From Aliidongia sp035943795 (GTDB taxonomy: Bacteria > Pseudomonadota > Alphaproteobacteria > ATCC43930 > CGMCC-115725), in the NCBI RefSeq assembly GCF_035943795.1, contig NZ_DASZBY010000085.1, positions 27,385 to 91,384 of the forward strand: a stretch of DNA of 64,000 nucleotides, in the 5' to 3' direction. The notes under the pieces are model-generated. The model made no database searches and was not told the origin of the DNA. It saw only the letters and a list, made by a program, of their open reading frames with translations. This document shows positions 20,142 to 28,239 of this stretch, piece by piece (the first letter of the stretch is position 1; the number at the start of each line of letters is the position of its first letter). The position numbers and the translations under genes are program-made.

Positions 20142-20645
20142 ATGCCCTCGATGAAACTGACCCTGCTGCGCCATGCCAAGGCCGTGCCGGCCCTGTCCGG
20201 GATCGACGACCACGCCCGGCCGCTCAACGAACGCGGCCGGCGGGCCGCCGGCCAGGTCGGGATCGAGACCGCCGGCGCCAGGCCCGACCTCGTGCTGTGC
20301 TCGACCGCGGCTCGCACGCGCGAGACCTGGGCGATCCTGAGCCAAGCCTGGGATCTGATGCCGCCCGCCCTGATGGAGGAGGCGCTCTATCTGGCGGAAC
20401 CCGAGGCCCTGCTGCGGCGGCTGCGTCGCCTTTCGCCGGACGTCGGCCATGTCTGGTTGATCGGCCATAATCCGGGACTGCACGATCTCGCCAACCGCCT
20501 GGCGCAGACAGCGGATGGCATCGGTCCGGTCGGCAACTTTCCGACGGCGGCGCGCGCACGGATCGAGTTCGATGGCGCGGGCTGGAACGAACTCGGCCAC
20601 GTCCCGGTGCGGTGGCTGGATCTATGCACGCCGGAGCGCGACTAG
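20142..20645 (+). CDS. SixA-like phosphohistidine phosphatase
   Basis: A 167-residue small histidine-phosphatase-superfamily protein. The phosphate-binding RHAK motif is at residues 10-13 (KLTLLRHAKAV), followed by RPLNERGRRAAGQVG, DLVLCSTAARTRETW and a second catalytic His in WLIGHNPGLHDL, the SixA pattern. SixA removes phosphate from His residues, for example on phosphorelay or nitrogen-PTS proteins; the actual target here is unknown. The start at 20142 is chosen because it lies closest upstream of the core domain after GGAGG (20125-20129); the ATG at 20151 is an alternative. The 3' end overlaps the end of hdaA, which runs convergently. Confidence 0.88.
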   Translation: MPSMKLTLLRHAKAVPALSGIDDHARPLNERGRRAAGQVGIETAGARPDLVLCSTAARTRETWAILSQAWDLMPPALMEEALYLAEPEALLRRLRRLSPDVGHVWLIGHNPGLHDLANRLAQTADGIGPVGNFPTAARARIEFDGAGWNELGHVPVRWLDLCTPERD

Positions 20646-21322
20646 CCTTCGTCCGGATAGAGCGACCGCAGCACATCACGGGCCAGCGGCACCGTGACCC
20701 GGCGATGGGCCGCCAGCGCGGTGGCGTCGATGCCGGCCACCAGCCGCCGGGCGGCTTCGAACGAGCGCTCCATCCGTGCGGTCAGGAAATCCACGACGTC
20801 GTCGGCGACGATCAATTGCCGATCAGCGAACAGTTTGATCAGCACGGCATGGATCAGCCGATCGTCCGGCGGCAGGATCGGCGCTACAGGCAGCGCCCTC
20901 AGCCGCGAACTGAGGTCGGGCAAGGCCGTGCCCCATCGGGCCGGAGCCCGGTCGGCCGTGAGCAGCAGGCTCAGCCGTCGTTCGGCAAAGCCGTTGTAGA
21001 GATGCAGCAACGGCTTTTCCGCCGCCCGGTCCGCCCGTTCGACGACCAGCGAGCGACCGGCATCGAGCAGGCGCGGCACGGCTGCCGCGTCGAGCGCCGG
21101 CCCGTCGATCAGGGCGGCATCGGCGCGCACCTGCCAGACACTGGCGAGATGGGTCTTGCCCGCCCCCGGCGGCCCTTCCAGCACCAGCGCCGGCATCGGC
21201 CAGGCCGGCCAGCGGTCGATCCAGCCGACGGCGGCGGCGTTGCCGTCCGTGACCAGGAATGCATCCCGGTCGAGCGCCGGACGGTGGCCGAGATCGAGCG
21301 GCAGTTGGGCGATCGCGATCAT
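20642..21322 (-). CDS. hdaA: DnaA-homologous replication regulator HdaA
   Basis: A 226-residue protein resembling the AAA+ and end domains of DnaA without its DNA-binding region. It carries QLPLDLGHRPALDRDAFLV at the N terminus, a P-loop GPPGAGKTHLASVW at about residue 50 and DLSSRLRALPVAPILPPDD, where DnaA/Hda have sensor-2-region blocks. Hda proteins with the beta clamp stimulate ATP hydrolysis by DnaA and so prevent re-initiation. The N-terminal QLPLDL is the clamp-binding motif. Its start overlaps the stop of the AI-2E permease gene by ATGA, so the pair is translationally coupled; the same pairing is common in alphaproteobacteria. Confidence 0.9.
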   Translation of the reverse strand: MIAIAQLPLDLGHRPALDRDAFLVTDGNAAAVGWIDRWPAWPMPALVLEGPPGAGKTHLASVWQVRADAALIDGPALDAAAVPRLLDAGRSLVVERADRAAEKPLLHLYNGFAERRLSLLLTADRAPARWGTALPDLSSRLRALPVAPILPPDDRLIHAVLIKLFADRQLIVADDVVDFLTARMERSFEAARRLVAGIDATALAAHRRVTVPLARDVLRSLYPDEG

Positions 21323-22434
21323 GGCGCACCGCCGATCGGCGGCTCCCCGCCATGGGGGTCATAGATCGGGGCCGCGTTGACCGGGTCGTAGAGCGGGCTC
21401 CGCAGATAGCGCGTGAGCGCGAAGCGCACGAGCACGCCGATCACCGCCGCCATCGGCACGGCGATCAGCACGCCGACGAAGCCGAACAGCGCACCGAACG
21501 CGAGCAGGGAGAAGATCAGCCAGACCGGATGCAGGTTGACCCGGTCCCCGACCAGCTTCGGCGTAATGATGTTGCCTTCGAGCGTCTGGCCTACGGCGAA
21601 CAGCACGAGCACGGCAAGCGGCTTGTGCCAGCTGCCGAACTGGGCGAAGGCGAGCGCGATCGACAGCAACCCGCCGGTGATGCCGCCCAGGAACGGGATG
21701 AAGATCAGCGCCCCGCACACGAGGCCCAGTACCAGGCCGAAATCCAGCCCGATGATGGTCAGCGCCAACCCATAGAATACGCCCAGCAGCAGGCAGACGG
21801 AGGCTTGCCCACGCAGAAAGCCGCTCAGGGTCTGATCGATCAGGCGGGCCTGCTCGCGGATCGTCGCGGCGTGTTCGCGTGGCAGCCACGAATCGATGGT
21901 CGCCAGCAGCACGTCCCAGTCGCGCAGCAGGAAGAAGGCGACGATCGGCGTGATGAAGATCAGCGACAGCACGTTGGCGACCGCAACGCCGCCGGTCAGC
22001 AGCGAGGTGATGATCTTGCCGGTGCCGGACAGGATGTCGCCGATCTTGTCGCTCGCGGCATCGCGCAGCTTGGCGACCTGGTCCGGGTCGAGCCGGTCCT
22101 GCAGCAGCGCCAGGAAATGATCGAGCTCGTCGCGCGCCAGTGCCAGGTATGAGGGAAAATGGCTGACGAGAGCGACGATCTGGGTTTCGAGCAGCGGCAC
22201 CAGCAGCAAGATGAATGCGACGATCAGCGCCAGAAAGGCGAACAGGACCAGGATGGAGCCGATGGTCCGGGGCAGGCGCAGCCGATCCAGCCGGTTGACG
22301 ATCGGGTCGAGCAGGAACGCAATGGCCGAGCCCATGACGAACGGCAAAAGAATGCTGCTCAACAAATTGAGCATATAGGCCGCTAGCACCACGGCCCCGA
22401 TCCAAAACAGCGTCCGGCCCCAAGCCTGATTCAT
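21319..22434 (-). CDS. AI-2E family (PerM-like) membrane transporter
   Basis: A 371-residue multi-spanning membrane protein of the AI-2E/PerM family: pairs of N-terminal helices (LFWIGAVVLAAYMLNLLSSI, ILVLFAFLALIVAFILLLVP), a long soluble loop (about residues 85-140), and the C-terminal block LGLVCGALIFIPFLGGITGG and GNIITPKLVGDRVNLHPVW, which is the family signature. Substrates of the family vary (autoinducer-2, Na+/Li+-proton exchange) so none is assigned. ATG 22434 follows GAAGAGGTG; an upstream TTG in frame at 22449 lies inside that ribosome site and is not used. Coupled to hdaA downstream. Confidence 0.9.
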   Translation of the reverse strand: MNQAWGRTLFWIGAVVLAAYMLNLLSSILLPFVMGSAIAFLLDPIVNRLDRLRLPRTIGSILVLFAFLALIVAFILLLVPLLETQIVALVSHFPSYLALARDELDHFLALLQDRLDPDQVAKLRDAASDKIGDILSGTGKIITSLLTGGVAVANVLSLIFITPIVAFFLLRDWDVLLATIDSWLPREHAATIREQARLIDQTLSGFLRGQASVCLLLGVFYGLALTIIGLDFGLVLGLVCGALIFIPFLGGITGGLLSIALAFAQFGSWHKPLAVLVLFAVGQTLEGNIITPKLVGDRVNLHPVWLIFSLLAFGALFGFVGVLIAVPMAAVIGVLVRFALTRYLRSPLYDPVNAAPIYDPHGGEPPIGGAP

Positions 22435-22515
22435 GAACACCTCTTCCAATCCGATCGCCGGCCCGTTCCGGGCGATCGCCCGCCTCTTTCGAGTATCGCA
22501 GATCGGCCCCGCCGC

Positions 22516-23688
22516 CTACTCCGTTCCGGTATCCGCATCGGCCGGTGCCGGGTCGACGGCCGCAGGCTTGGCCGTCGCGACCGGCGTCCGGAGCGCCAAG
22601 GTCGCCACGGGCTGCGCCGGCGTATACACCAGATCCTGCTGGGCGAAGCCGATCCGGAGCAGGTTGGCGTCGCCGCGGACCCGAAGGCGCAGGCGAACCT
22701 CGGTGCGGGCGAACAGGTCGACCTGCTGTCCGCGCACGAACGGAATCCGGGTCAGGCGCTCGCGCACCGCACCCCAATCGGCCGCACTGGCGATCGGCAC
22801 GCTGATCGACAAGATGGTTTCCTGCTCGCCGCCGCCGAGCGTCAGTTGCTTCCACTTGTCCTCGAGCGCCCTTTCGGATGCGACGACGGCCGCCAGATAA
22901 AGGGCGGCATCGGGCTTGCTTCCCGGTACCTGGATGCTGACCGGATCGGTCGTTCCATCCGGACTGTAGCGAGCGATCGTGACGTCGATCCCGTCGTTGC
23001 CCGGCGTCGCCGTCGCAATCACCACGTCGCCGCCGCCATAATGCTGCGCCAGCGCCTGCAGCTGTTCTGACGTCGGCTTGGCCACGGCCGGCACGTCGAG
23101 GGCCGTGACGTCGGCGAGGTCGCCGGCCGGCAGGGTCCAGGGCACGAGACCCGCCTTCCCGTCGGCCGTCGACCAGGCGGCGCGCCAGGGATTGGGATCG
23201 TCCCACAATTTCGCGGTCCCGCCAGCCTGCAGCACCGGCACGATGACGACCGGCTTGCTTGCCAGTTCGGTCACGCCCAGGTGCGCATCGCGCAGCAGCT
23301 TGCGCACGCCGTTCGGACTGAAGCGATAGGTATAGCTCGCGAGATAGCGGACGGCGGAGCTGTGCTCGTTCTTGACCTCGAAATCCTGCACCAGGTTGGT
23401 GATCGTCTCGTCACCCGGCTGGGGCAGGCGCGCCCAGTCGCTCTTCGCCGTCAGACGCTCGAGCAACTGCCGGAACGCCTTGCGCTCGCCGTCGTGCCGC
23501 GCCGCCTCGCGGGCCTGGACGGCGCTCTGCGCGGTCGCGTCGACCGGCACGTCGGCCACGACGAAGGCCGGCGGAAATCCGGCGGCCGAGGCCGGCTGGT
23601 TCGAGAACAGGAGCGAAAGCGCCAAGGTCGCGGCAGCGAAGGGACCGAGCCGTGTCATGTGCAAGCCAGGGAAGCGTCGCTCGATCAT
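22516..23688 (-). CDS. DUF2066 family secreted protein
   Basis: A 390-residue protein with a signal peptide (FAAATLALSLLFSNQPASAA) followed by a DUF2066-like domain: VADVPVDATAQSAVQAREAA, AFRQLLERLTAKSDWARLP, FEVKNEHSSAVRYLASYTYRF and VVIVPVLQAGGTAKLWDDPN. The family is found next to purM and hda in alphaproteobacteria and its function is unknown. A second half (about residues 190-350) resembles none I recognise. It precedes the AI-2E permease gene with 81 bases between and diverges from purM. An internal ATG at 23658 gives a shorter signal peptide and cannot be excluded as the real start. Confidence 0.85.
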   Translation of the reverse strand: MIERRFPGLHMTRLGPFAAATLALSLLFSNQPASAAGFPPAFVVADVPVDATAQSAVQAREAARHDGERKAFRQLLERLTAKSDWARLPQPGDETITNLVQDFEVKNEHSSAVRYLASYTYRFSPNGVRKLLRDAHLGVTELASKPVVIVPVLQAGGTAKLWDDPNPWRAAWSTADGKAGLVPWTLPAGDLADVTALDVPAVAKPTSEQLQALAQHYGGGDVVIATATPGNDGIDVTIARYSPDGTTDPVSIQVPGSKPDAALYLAAVVASERALEDKWKQLTLGGGEQETILSISVPIASAADWGAVRERLTRIPFVRGQQVDLFARTEVRLRLRVRGDANLLRIGFAQQDLVYTPAQPVATLALRTPVATAKPAAVDPAPADADTGTE

Positions 23689-23801
23689 TGAAGTCCGTCC
23701 CGTTTCAAGTATGGTCGCGCCAAATCATGTTGCCCTATGGGTCAGGTCGCCCCCCGAGCCGCTGAACTGGCCGCGCCGCCCGTATAACGCGCAAGGATGC
23801 C

Positions 23802-24869
23802 ATGAAGAGTCAAAGCTACCGTGACGCAGGCGTCGATATCGATGCGGGCAATGCGCTGGTCGAAGCGATCAAGCCGCTCGCCCGTGCCACGTCCCGCAAA
23901 GGGGCTAACGCCAGCCTGGGCGGATTCGGCGCATTCTTCGATCTGAAGGCGGCCGGGTTCAAGGACCCGCTGCTGGTCTCGACCACCGACGGTGTCGGCA
24001 CCAAGCTCAAAATCGCGATCGACTCGGGACGGCACGATACGGTCGGCATCGACCTGGTCGCCATGTGCGTGAACGATCTCGTGGTCCAGGGCGCCGAGCC
24101 GCTGTTCTTCCTCGACTATTATGCGACCGGCAAGCTCGACGTGGCGGCCGGCAAGGCGATCATCGCCGGCATCGCCAAGGCCTGCCAGGAAGTGGGCTGC
24201 GCGCTGGTCGGCGGCGAGACCGCCGAAATGCCCGGCATGTATACCCACGGCGACTATGACCTGGCAGGGTTCTCCGTCGGCGCGGTCGAGCGCGACCAGG
24301 TCATCGACGGCACGACGGTCGCCGATGGCGACGTGATCCTGGGCCTGGCCTCGAGCGGCCTGCATTCGAACGGCTTCTCGCTGGTGCGCAAGGTCGTGAC
24401 CGATGCGCAGCTCGATTATGCCCGTCCGGCGCCGTTCGCGCCCGGCCAGTCGCTGGCCGAGGCGCTGCTGACGCCGACCCGGCTTTATGTCACGTCCTGC
24501 CTGGCCGCCGTGCGCGCCGGTGGTGTCAAGGCGTTCGCCCATATCACCGGCGGCGGGCTGCTGGAAAACATCCCGCGCGTCCTGCCGGATACTCTTCAGG
24601 CCGAACTCGACGTGGCCGCTTGGTCCCTGCCCCCGGTGTTCCGCTGGCTGGCCGACACGGCCGGCATCGCGGCGCCCGAGATGGCACGGACCTTCAACTG
24701 CGGCATCGGCATGATCGCCGTGGTCGCTGCAGCCGACGCCGATCGCCTGATCCGGATCTTCGCCGACAAGGGCGAGACGGTCAGCCGGATCGGCCGGATC
24801 GGGCCCCGCCCCGACGGCCAGCCGGGCTGCGTCATTCCGGCGCTCGGATCGGCCGCATGGCCCGGCTGA
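23802..24869 (+). CDS. purM: Phosphoribosylformylglycinamidine cyclo-ligase
   Basis: Fifth step of purine synthesis: ATP-dependent ring closure of formylglycinamidine ribonucleotide to AIR. The 355-residue product shows YRDAGVDIDAGNALVEAIK, GFGAFFDL, VSTTDGVGTKLKIA, MCVNDLVVQGAEPLFFLDYY, GGETAEMPGMY and LASSGLHSNGFSLVRKV, all hallmark PurM blocks. AAGGAT precedes the ATG. The 3' end overlaps purN by 13 bases, so the two are one operon, the common alphaproteobacterial arrangement. Confidence 0.98.
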   Translation: MKSQSYRDAGVDIDAGNALVEAIKPLARATSRKGANASLGGFGAFFDLKAAGFKDPLLVSTTDGVGTKLKIAIDSGRHDTVGIDLVAMCVNDLVVQGAEPLFFLDYYATGKLDVAAGKAIIAGIAKACQEVGCALVGGETAEMPGMYTHGDYDLAGFSVGAVERDQVIDGTTVADGDVILGLASSGLHSNGFSLVRKVVTDAQLDYARPAPFAPGQSLAEALLTPTRLYVTSCLAAVRAGGVKAFAHITGGGLLENIPRVLPDTLQAELDVAAWSLPPVFRWLADTAGIAAPEMARTFNCGIGMIAVVAAADADRLIRIFADKGETVSRIGRIGPRPDGQPGCVIPALGSAAWPG

Positions 24870-25549
24870 AGGTCGGCGTTCTCGTCTCGGGCAACGGCTC
24901 GAACCTCCAGACGCTGATCGATCTGTGCGCGACGCCGGATTTTCCGGCCGAGATCGTACTGGTCGTGTCGAACAAGCCGGACGTCATGGCCCTGGAGCGG
25001 GCCGCGCGCGCCGGCATCGCGACCCAGGTCATCGCCCACCAGGGATTTCCCGACCGCCTCGCGTTCGACCAGGCGATCGACGCGGCCCTGCGCGCGAGCG
25101 ATGTCGAATTCATCTGCCTCGCGGGCTTCCTGCGCGTACTGAGCGAGATGTTCGTGGAGCTGTGGCACGACCGGATCGTCAACATCCATCCGTCGCTGCT
25201 GCCCAGCTTCAAGGGCCTGCACACCCATCGCCAGGCGCTCGATGCCGGCGTGCGTTTCCATGGCTGCACCGTCCACATCGTGCGGCCGCTGCTCGACGAC
25301 GGCCCGATCCTGGTGCAGGCCGTGGTGCCGGTGCTGCCCGACGATGACGAGCAGAGCCTGGCGACCCGCGTGCTGGAGGCGGAACATCGCGCCTATCCGT
25401 CGGCCTTGCGGCTGATCGCCGAGGGACGGGTCACCATCGACGGCGCCCGGGCGCGGATCGACGACAAGTTCCCGGCGGTGGCGGAATTGCTGATGAATCC
25501 GCTGGATCGCCCAAGCCTCCCCTTGCCAAATGTGCCCGGTCGAGGGTAA
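24857..25549 (+). CDS. purN: Phosphoribosylglycinamide formyltransferase
   Basis: Third step of purine synthesis, transferring a formyl group from 10-formyl-THF to GAR. The 230-residue product begins RLKVGVLVSGNGSNLQTLI and holds the catalytic block NIHPSLLPSFKGLHTH and the Asp in LLDDGPILVQ. The C-terminal tail beyond about 200 residues (NPLDRPSLPLPNVPGRG) is slightly longer than in the E. coli enzyme. ATG 24857 lies inside the end of purM; this start gives the normal N terminus. A hairpin with a U-run overlaps the stop codon. Confidence 0.97.
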   Translation: MARLKVGVLVSGNGSNLQTLIDLCATPDFPAEIVLVVSNKPDVMALERAARAGIATQVIAHQGFPDRLAFDQAIDAALRASDVEFICLAGFLRVLSEMFVELWHDRIVNIHPSLLPSFKGLHTHRQALDAGVRFHGCTVHIVRPLLDDGPILVQAVVPVLPDDDEQSLATRVLEAEHRAYPSALRLIAEGRVTIDGARARIDDKFPAVAELLMNPLDRPSLPLPNVPGRG

Positions 25550-25571
25550 CACCCGATATCGGTTTTTTCTT
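25536..25571 (+). terminator. Likely intrinsic terminator at the end of purN
   Basis: CCGGT-CGA-GGGT-AAC-ACCC-GAT-ATCGG folds into a two-part stem with a 3x3 internal loop, immediately followed by TTTTTTCTTT. The hairpin includes the purN stop codon. It would attenuate transcription between purMN and the small oxidase gene. Confidence 0.5.
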
Positions 25572-25596
25572 TCTGGCTTCACTCGAGGATTTCGCG

Positions 25597-25719
25597 ATGG
25601 CTGATACCGAAACCATACGGCACCAGCAGATCTGGGACGGTTTCACCAATTTCGTGAAGTACGGCACGGCCGCCGTTCTCCTGCTGGTGGTCTGCCTCTG
25701 GTTCTTCCTGGTCGTCTGA
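25597..25719 (+). CDS. aa3-type cytochrome c oxidase subunit IV (small)
   Basis: A 40-residue single-helix membrane protein: MADTETIRHQQIWDGFTNFV then KYGTAAVLLLVVCLWFFLVV. This matches the short bacterial aa3 oxidase subunit IV family (COX4_pro_2), with a soluble N terminus containing H-Q-x-x-W-x-x-F and one C-terminal helix, expected in the inner membrane as an accessory to the terminal oxidase core. A GAGG ribosome site lies before the ATG. It is too short for usual gene finders. The oxidase core genes are not in the window. It sits after purN and before a strong bidirectional terminator. Confidence 0.85.
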   Translation: MADTETIRHQQIWDGFTNFVKYGTAAVLLLVVCLWFFLVV

Positions 25720-25731
25720 CCGGACGCCGCA

Positions 25732-25770
25732 AAAACCGCCGCCGGGCTCGCCCGTGCGGCGGTTTTCATT
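25732..25770. terminator. Bidirectional terminator between subunit IV gene and NIPSNAP gene
   Basis: AAAACCGCCGC and GCGGCGGTTTT are an 11-pair perfect stem enclosing a GC loop; U-runs follow on both strands (GGTTTTCATTTT on plus; GGTTTTTGCGG on minus). It serves both convergent transcripts. Confidence 0.85.
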
Positions 25771-25771
25771 T

Positions 25772-26071
25772 TCACGGCCGGCGCAGGAACGAGCGATCCT
25801 CGACCAGGATGCAGCCGGTCTCCCGGGCGAACGCCACGTTCGCCCTCGCCTCCTCGTCCGCCGCCAGCCGGGCACGGTAGATCTCGTAGGCGGCCAGGCT
25901 CTCGAACTCGATCAGCGCCAGAGCGAAATTATTCGCCCCTTCCTTCGGCAGAAAATAGCCGATCAGCGCGCCGCCGCAGCGCTCGATGATCGGCGGCCAG
26001 GCCCGGACATAGGTCTCGAAATCGCCCAAGCGGCGCGGATCGAGCGTGTATTCGATGCAGCAGGTGATCAT
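25772..26071 (-). CDS. NIPSNAP family protein
   Basis: A 99-residue ferredoxin-like dimeric alpha-beta barrel protein. The blocks CCIEYTLDPRRLGDFETYVR, WPPIIERCGGALIGYFLP and NFALALIEFESLAAYEIYR are the NIPSNAP signature. Bacterial members are small cytosolic proteins of mostly unknown role, often beside catabolic or redox genes. Its start overlaps the stop of the upstream gene at 26068 (ATGA), so the two are coupled and are controlled together from the divergent region next to the LysR gene. Confidence 0.85.
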   Translation of the reverse strand: MITCCIEYTLDPRRLGDFETYVRAWPPIIERCGGALIGYFLPKEGANNFALALIEFESLAAYEIYRARLAADEEARANVAFARETGCILVEDRSFLRRP

Positions 26072-26679
26072 CGGGGCAATCCTTGCGTGAAGACTTCCGG
26101 GAATCGGGCGTGGACATCGTCGATGGAACGGGCGCGGGAGGTTCGCGTGCCGAACCGTACCTCGTCCCAACCCGCGAACGGCATTTCGAGATCGTCGAGC
26201 CGCCCGACCGCGTCGCGCAACGCAGCGCGCCATCCCTCCTCTTGCGGCTGCGGTTCGGCCACCAGGTCGGCGATCGATCCGATGAGAAGTTCCTTCAAGG
26301 CCATCGCTTCCGGCGAGACGCTCTTGAGGCATGCCGCGAATTCGCCCGTGAGATAGCTGTTCCAGGTCGCCACGCTGTTCTCCGCCGCCACCGGCAACCC
26401 CAAGCGACGCAGGGCCGCCTCGAAACGGGCCACGAAGCGGTCGCGCAAGGACCCAAGGTCCGAGCCGTCGCCGATCAGGGTGAAATAGTCGGTCGACACC
26501 ATCTCGGTTCCATCGGGCAGCACGTAGGATGGCTTCGGCACTGCACGCCGTTCCATCGCCTCGTGCAGCGAATCCAGGTTCCAGCCATGGGCTCGCGCCA
26601 GCAGGGGCAGCGGCATGAATCGGGCCTTCACATAAGCGGCGTCTGCAGCGCCGAGCGGCGGCAAGTCGGTCAGCGACAT
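26068..26679 (-). CDS. Protein of unknown function, coupled to NIPSNAP gene
   Basis: A 203-residue soluble protein with no signal peptide. Starts MSLTDLPPLGAADAAYVKA, then FMPLPLLARAHGWNLDSLH, MERRAVPKPSYVLPDGTEMV and DYFTLIGDGSDLGSLRDRFV; the second half is a helical region ending DEVRFGTRTSRARSIDDVHA. I do not recognise a named family with confidence; the layout (short helical module with HGWN-SLHEAMERRAVPKPSYVLPDG, suggestive of a small winged or SAP-like recognition module, then a helical domain) is only descriptive. It is transcribed with the NIPSNAP gene and divergently from a LysR regulator, which is probably their controller. Confidence 0.75.
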   Translation of the reverse strand: MSLTDLPPLGAADAAYVKARFMPLPLLARAHGWNLDSLHEAMERRAVPKPSYVLPDGTEMVSTDYFTLIGDGSDLGSLRDRFVARFEAALRRLGLPVAAENSVATWNSYLTGEFAACLKSVSPEAMALKELLIGSIADLVAEPQPQEEGWRAALRDAVGRLDDLEMPFAGWDEVRFGTRTSRARSIDDVHARFPEVFTQGLPR

Positions 26680-26790
26680 CTGGCAATTCCTCGCTTCACA
26701 GCATCGATTGGCGAGTTAGCGGACTTGCATCTCCATCCGTCCAATGCATATTTCTTTCTGGCTCGAACAGCTTTTTGCATGGGCCTGACG

Positions 26791-27690
26791 ATGGATTCCG
26801 ATGCACTCAAAACCTTCGTCACCATTCACCGGTCTGGTGGCTTCTCCGCGGCGGCGGCCTTGCTCAGCCGTTCCCAGCCGGCGATCAGCCGCCGGATCGC
26901 CCTGCTGGAGGACGAGTTGGGGGCGCCGTTGTTCGAACGGGTGACCGGCGGCGTGACGCTTAGCCAAGCCGGGCGCGTCTTGCTGCCCCATGCCGAACGT
27001 GTGCTCGCCGTGCTGCAGAATGCGTCGGATGCGGTCGCAGCACTCCGGTCAGGCCATGCCGGGCCGATCGCGATCGCCGCCGTCGGCACCCTCGCCAGCA
27101 CCGACTTGACGGTGACATTGAAGCGGTTCGCCACGCATTTTCCGGACGTGACGCTGTCGCTGCGTACGGCAACGAGCGCGGAGGTGAGCGATCTGGTGCG
27201 ACGGGGCGAGGCGACGATCGGCCTGCGCTACTATGACGACCCTGCGCCGGATCTCTTGGGCCGCCTGCTCCATGCCGAGCGGCTGGTCGTCGTCTGCGGT
27301 CGCGACCACCGCCTTGCCGACCGGAGCGTGTCGGGTCTTCGTGACCTGAAGGACGAGCATTGGCTGGCGTTTCCCCGCCCCCACGAGCGCCGCGAGGCGT
27401 CGAGCCACAACATCTTCGCGCAATTCCTGATCCGCGACGTGGCGGATATCGACTGGACGCCAGTGGACAGCCTGACGGCGCAGAAATGCCTGATCGAAGC
27501 CGGCTTCGGCATCGGCCTGCTGCCGGAGAGCAGCATCGTCGAGGAACGGGCGCGGCAGACGCTCGCGACGATCGCGGTTCGTGATCTCCAGGCTGCCAAC
27601 CCGGTGGTCGCGATCGTCCGGAAAGACGGCTATCTCAGCGCCGCGTCGCTCGATCTGTTGCGATGGCTGGGCGAGGACTGCGCGCCATAA
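26791..27690 (+). CDS. LysR-type transcriptional regulator
   Basis: A 299-residue LysR regulator with the N-terminal winged HTH (DALKTFVTIHRSGGFSAAAA, LLSRSQPAISRRIALLEDEL, GAPLFERVTGGVTLSQAGRV; residues 3-62) and a periplasmic-binding-protein-like effector domain from about residue 90. LysR proteins usually control the divergent neighbour, here the unknown protein plus NIPSNAP pair. Start chosen at ATG 26791, which gives the usual short leader before the HTH; ATG 26779 is four codons upstream and has no ribosome site either. The effector is unknown. Confidence 0.92.
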   Translation: MDSDALKTFVTIHRSGGFSAAAALLSRSQPAISRRIALLEDELGAPLFERVTGGVTLSQAGRVLLPHAERVLAVLQNASDAVAALRSGHAGPIAIAAVGTLASTDLTVTLKRFATHFPDVTLSLRTATSAEVSDLVRRGEATIGLRYYDDPAPDLLGRLLHAERLVVVCGRDHRLADRSVSGLRDLKDEHWLAFPRPHERREASSHNIFAQFLIRDVADIDWTPVDSLTAQKCLIEAGFGIGLLPESSIVEERARQTLATIAVRDLQAANPVVAIVRKDGYLSAASLDLLRWLGEDCAP

Positions 27691-27771
27691 TACCGAAGCA
27701 AGATTCGGAACGCGGACACCAGGGGAGCGGCCTAGCGTCGGGCCATCACCTTGGAAGAAGGTCGCGCATTC

Positions 27772-28239
27772 ATGAATTTCCGCATCACCGGTCTGTCGCC
27801 TGAACCGTTCCGACATCTCTTCAGTCTGTCCGACGAGGAACTCGCGAAGCATGGCGCGCTACGCTGCGTCGCCGACGCGAAGCCCGGCTATCCCGACCGG
27901 ATCGAAATTCGCGACGCAGAGCCGGGCGAAGCGCTGCTGCTGGTCAACTACATCCATCAGCCGGCGAACACCCCGTACCGCTCCAGCCACGCCGTGTTCG
28001 TGCGCGAGGGCGCCAAAACGACCTACGACCAGGTCAACGAAATCCCCGAGGCGCTGCGCGGACGCTCGATTTCGCTGCGGGCATTCGGCCCCGACCATCT
28101 GATGGTCGATGCCGATCTGGTGGACGGGCCGGAGTTGGCGACCCTGATCGAACGCTTCCTGTCCGATCCCAAGGTCGCCTATCTCCAGGCGCACTATGCC
28201 AAGCGGGGCTGCTACGCCGCGCGGATCGAACGGGCCTAA
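27772..28239 (+). CDS. DUF1203 family protein
   Basis: A 155-residue protein with the DUF1203 pattern: FRITGLSPEPFRHLFSLSDE at the start, then ALRCVADAKPGYPDRIEIRD, GEALLLVNYIHQPANTPYRS and SHAVFVREGAK, with C-terminal YLQAHYAKRGCYAARI. Function of the family is not established. ATG 27772 was chosen because GAAGGT lies about ten bases upstream; a TTG 21 bases earlier is in frame. It overlaps the end of the convergent phosphoesterase gene by four bases. Confidence 0.85.
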   Translation: MNFRITGLSPEPFRHLFSLSDEELAKHGALRCVADAKPGYPDRIEIRDAEPGEALLLVNYIHQPANTPYRSSHAVFVREGAKTTYDQVNEIPEALRGRSISLRAFGPDHLMVDADLVDGPELATLIERFLSDPKVAYLQAHYAKRGCYAARIERA

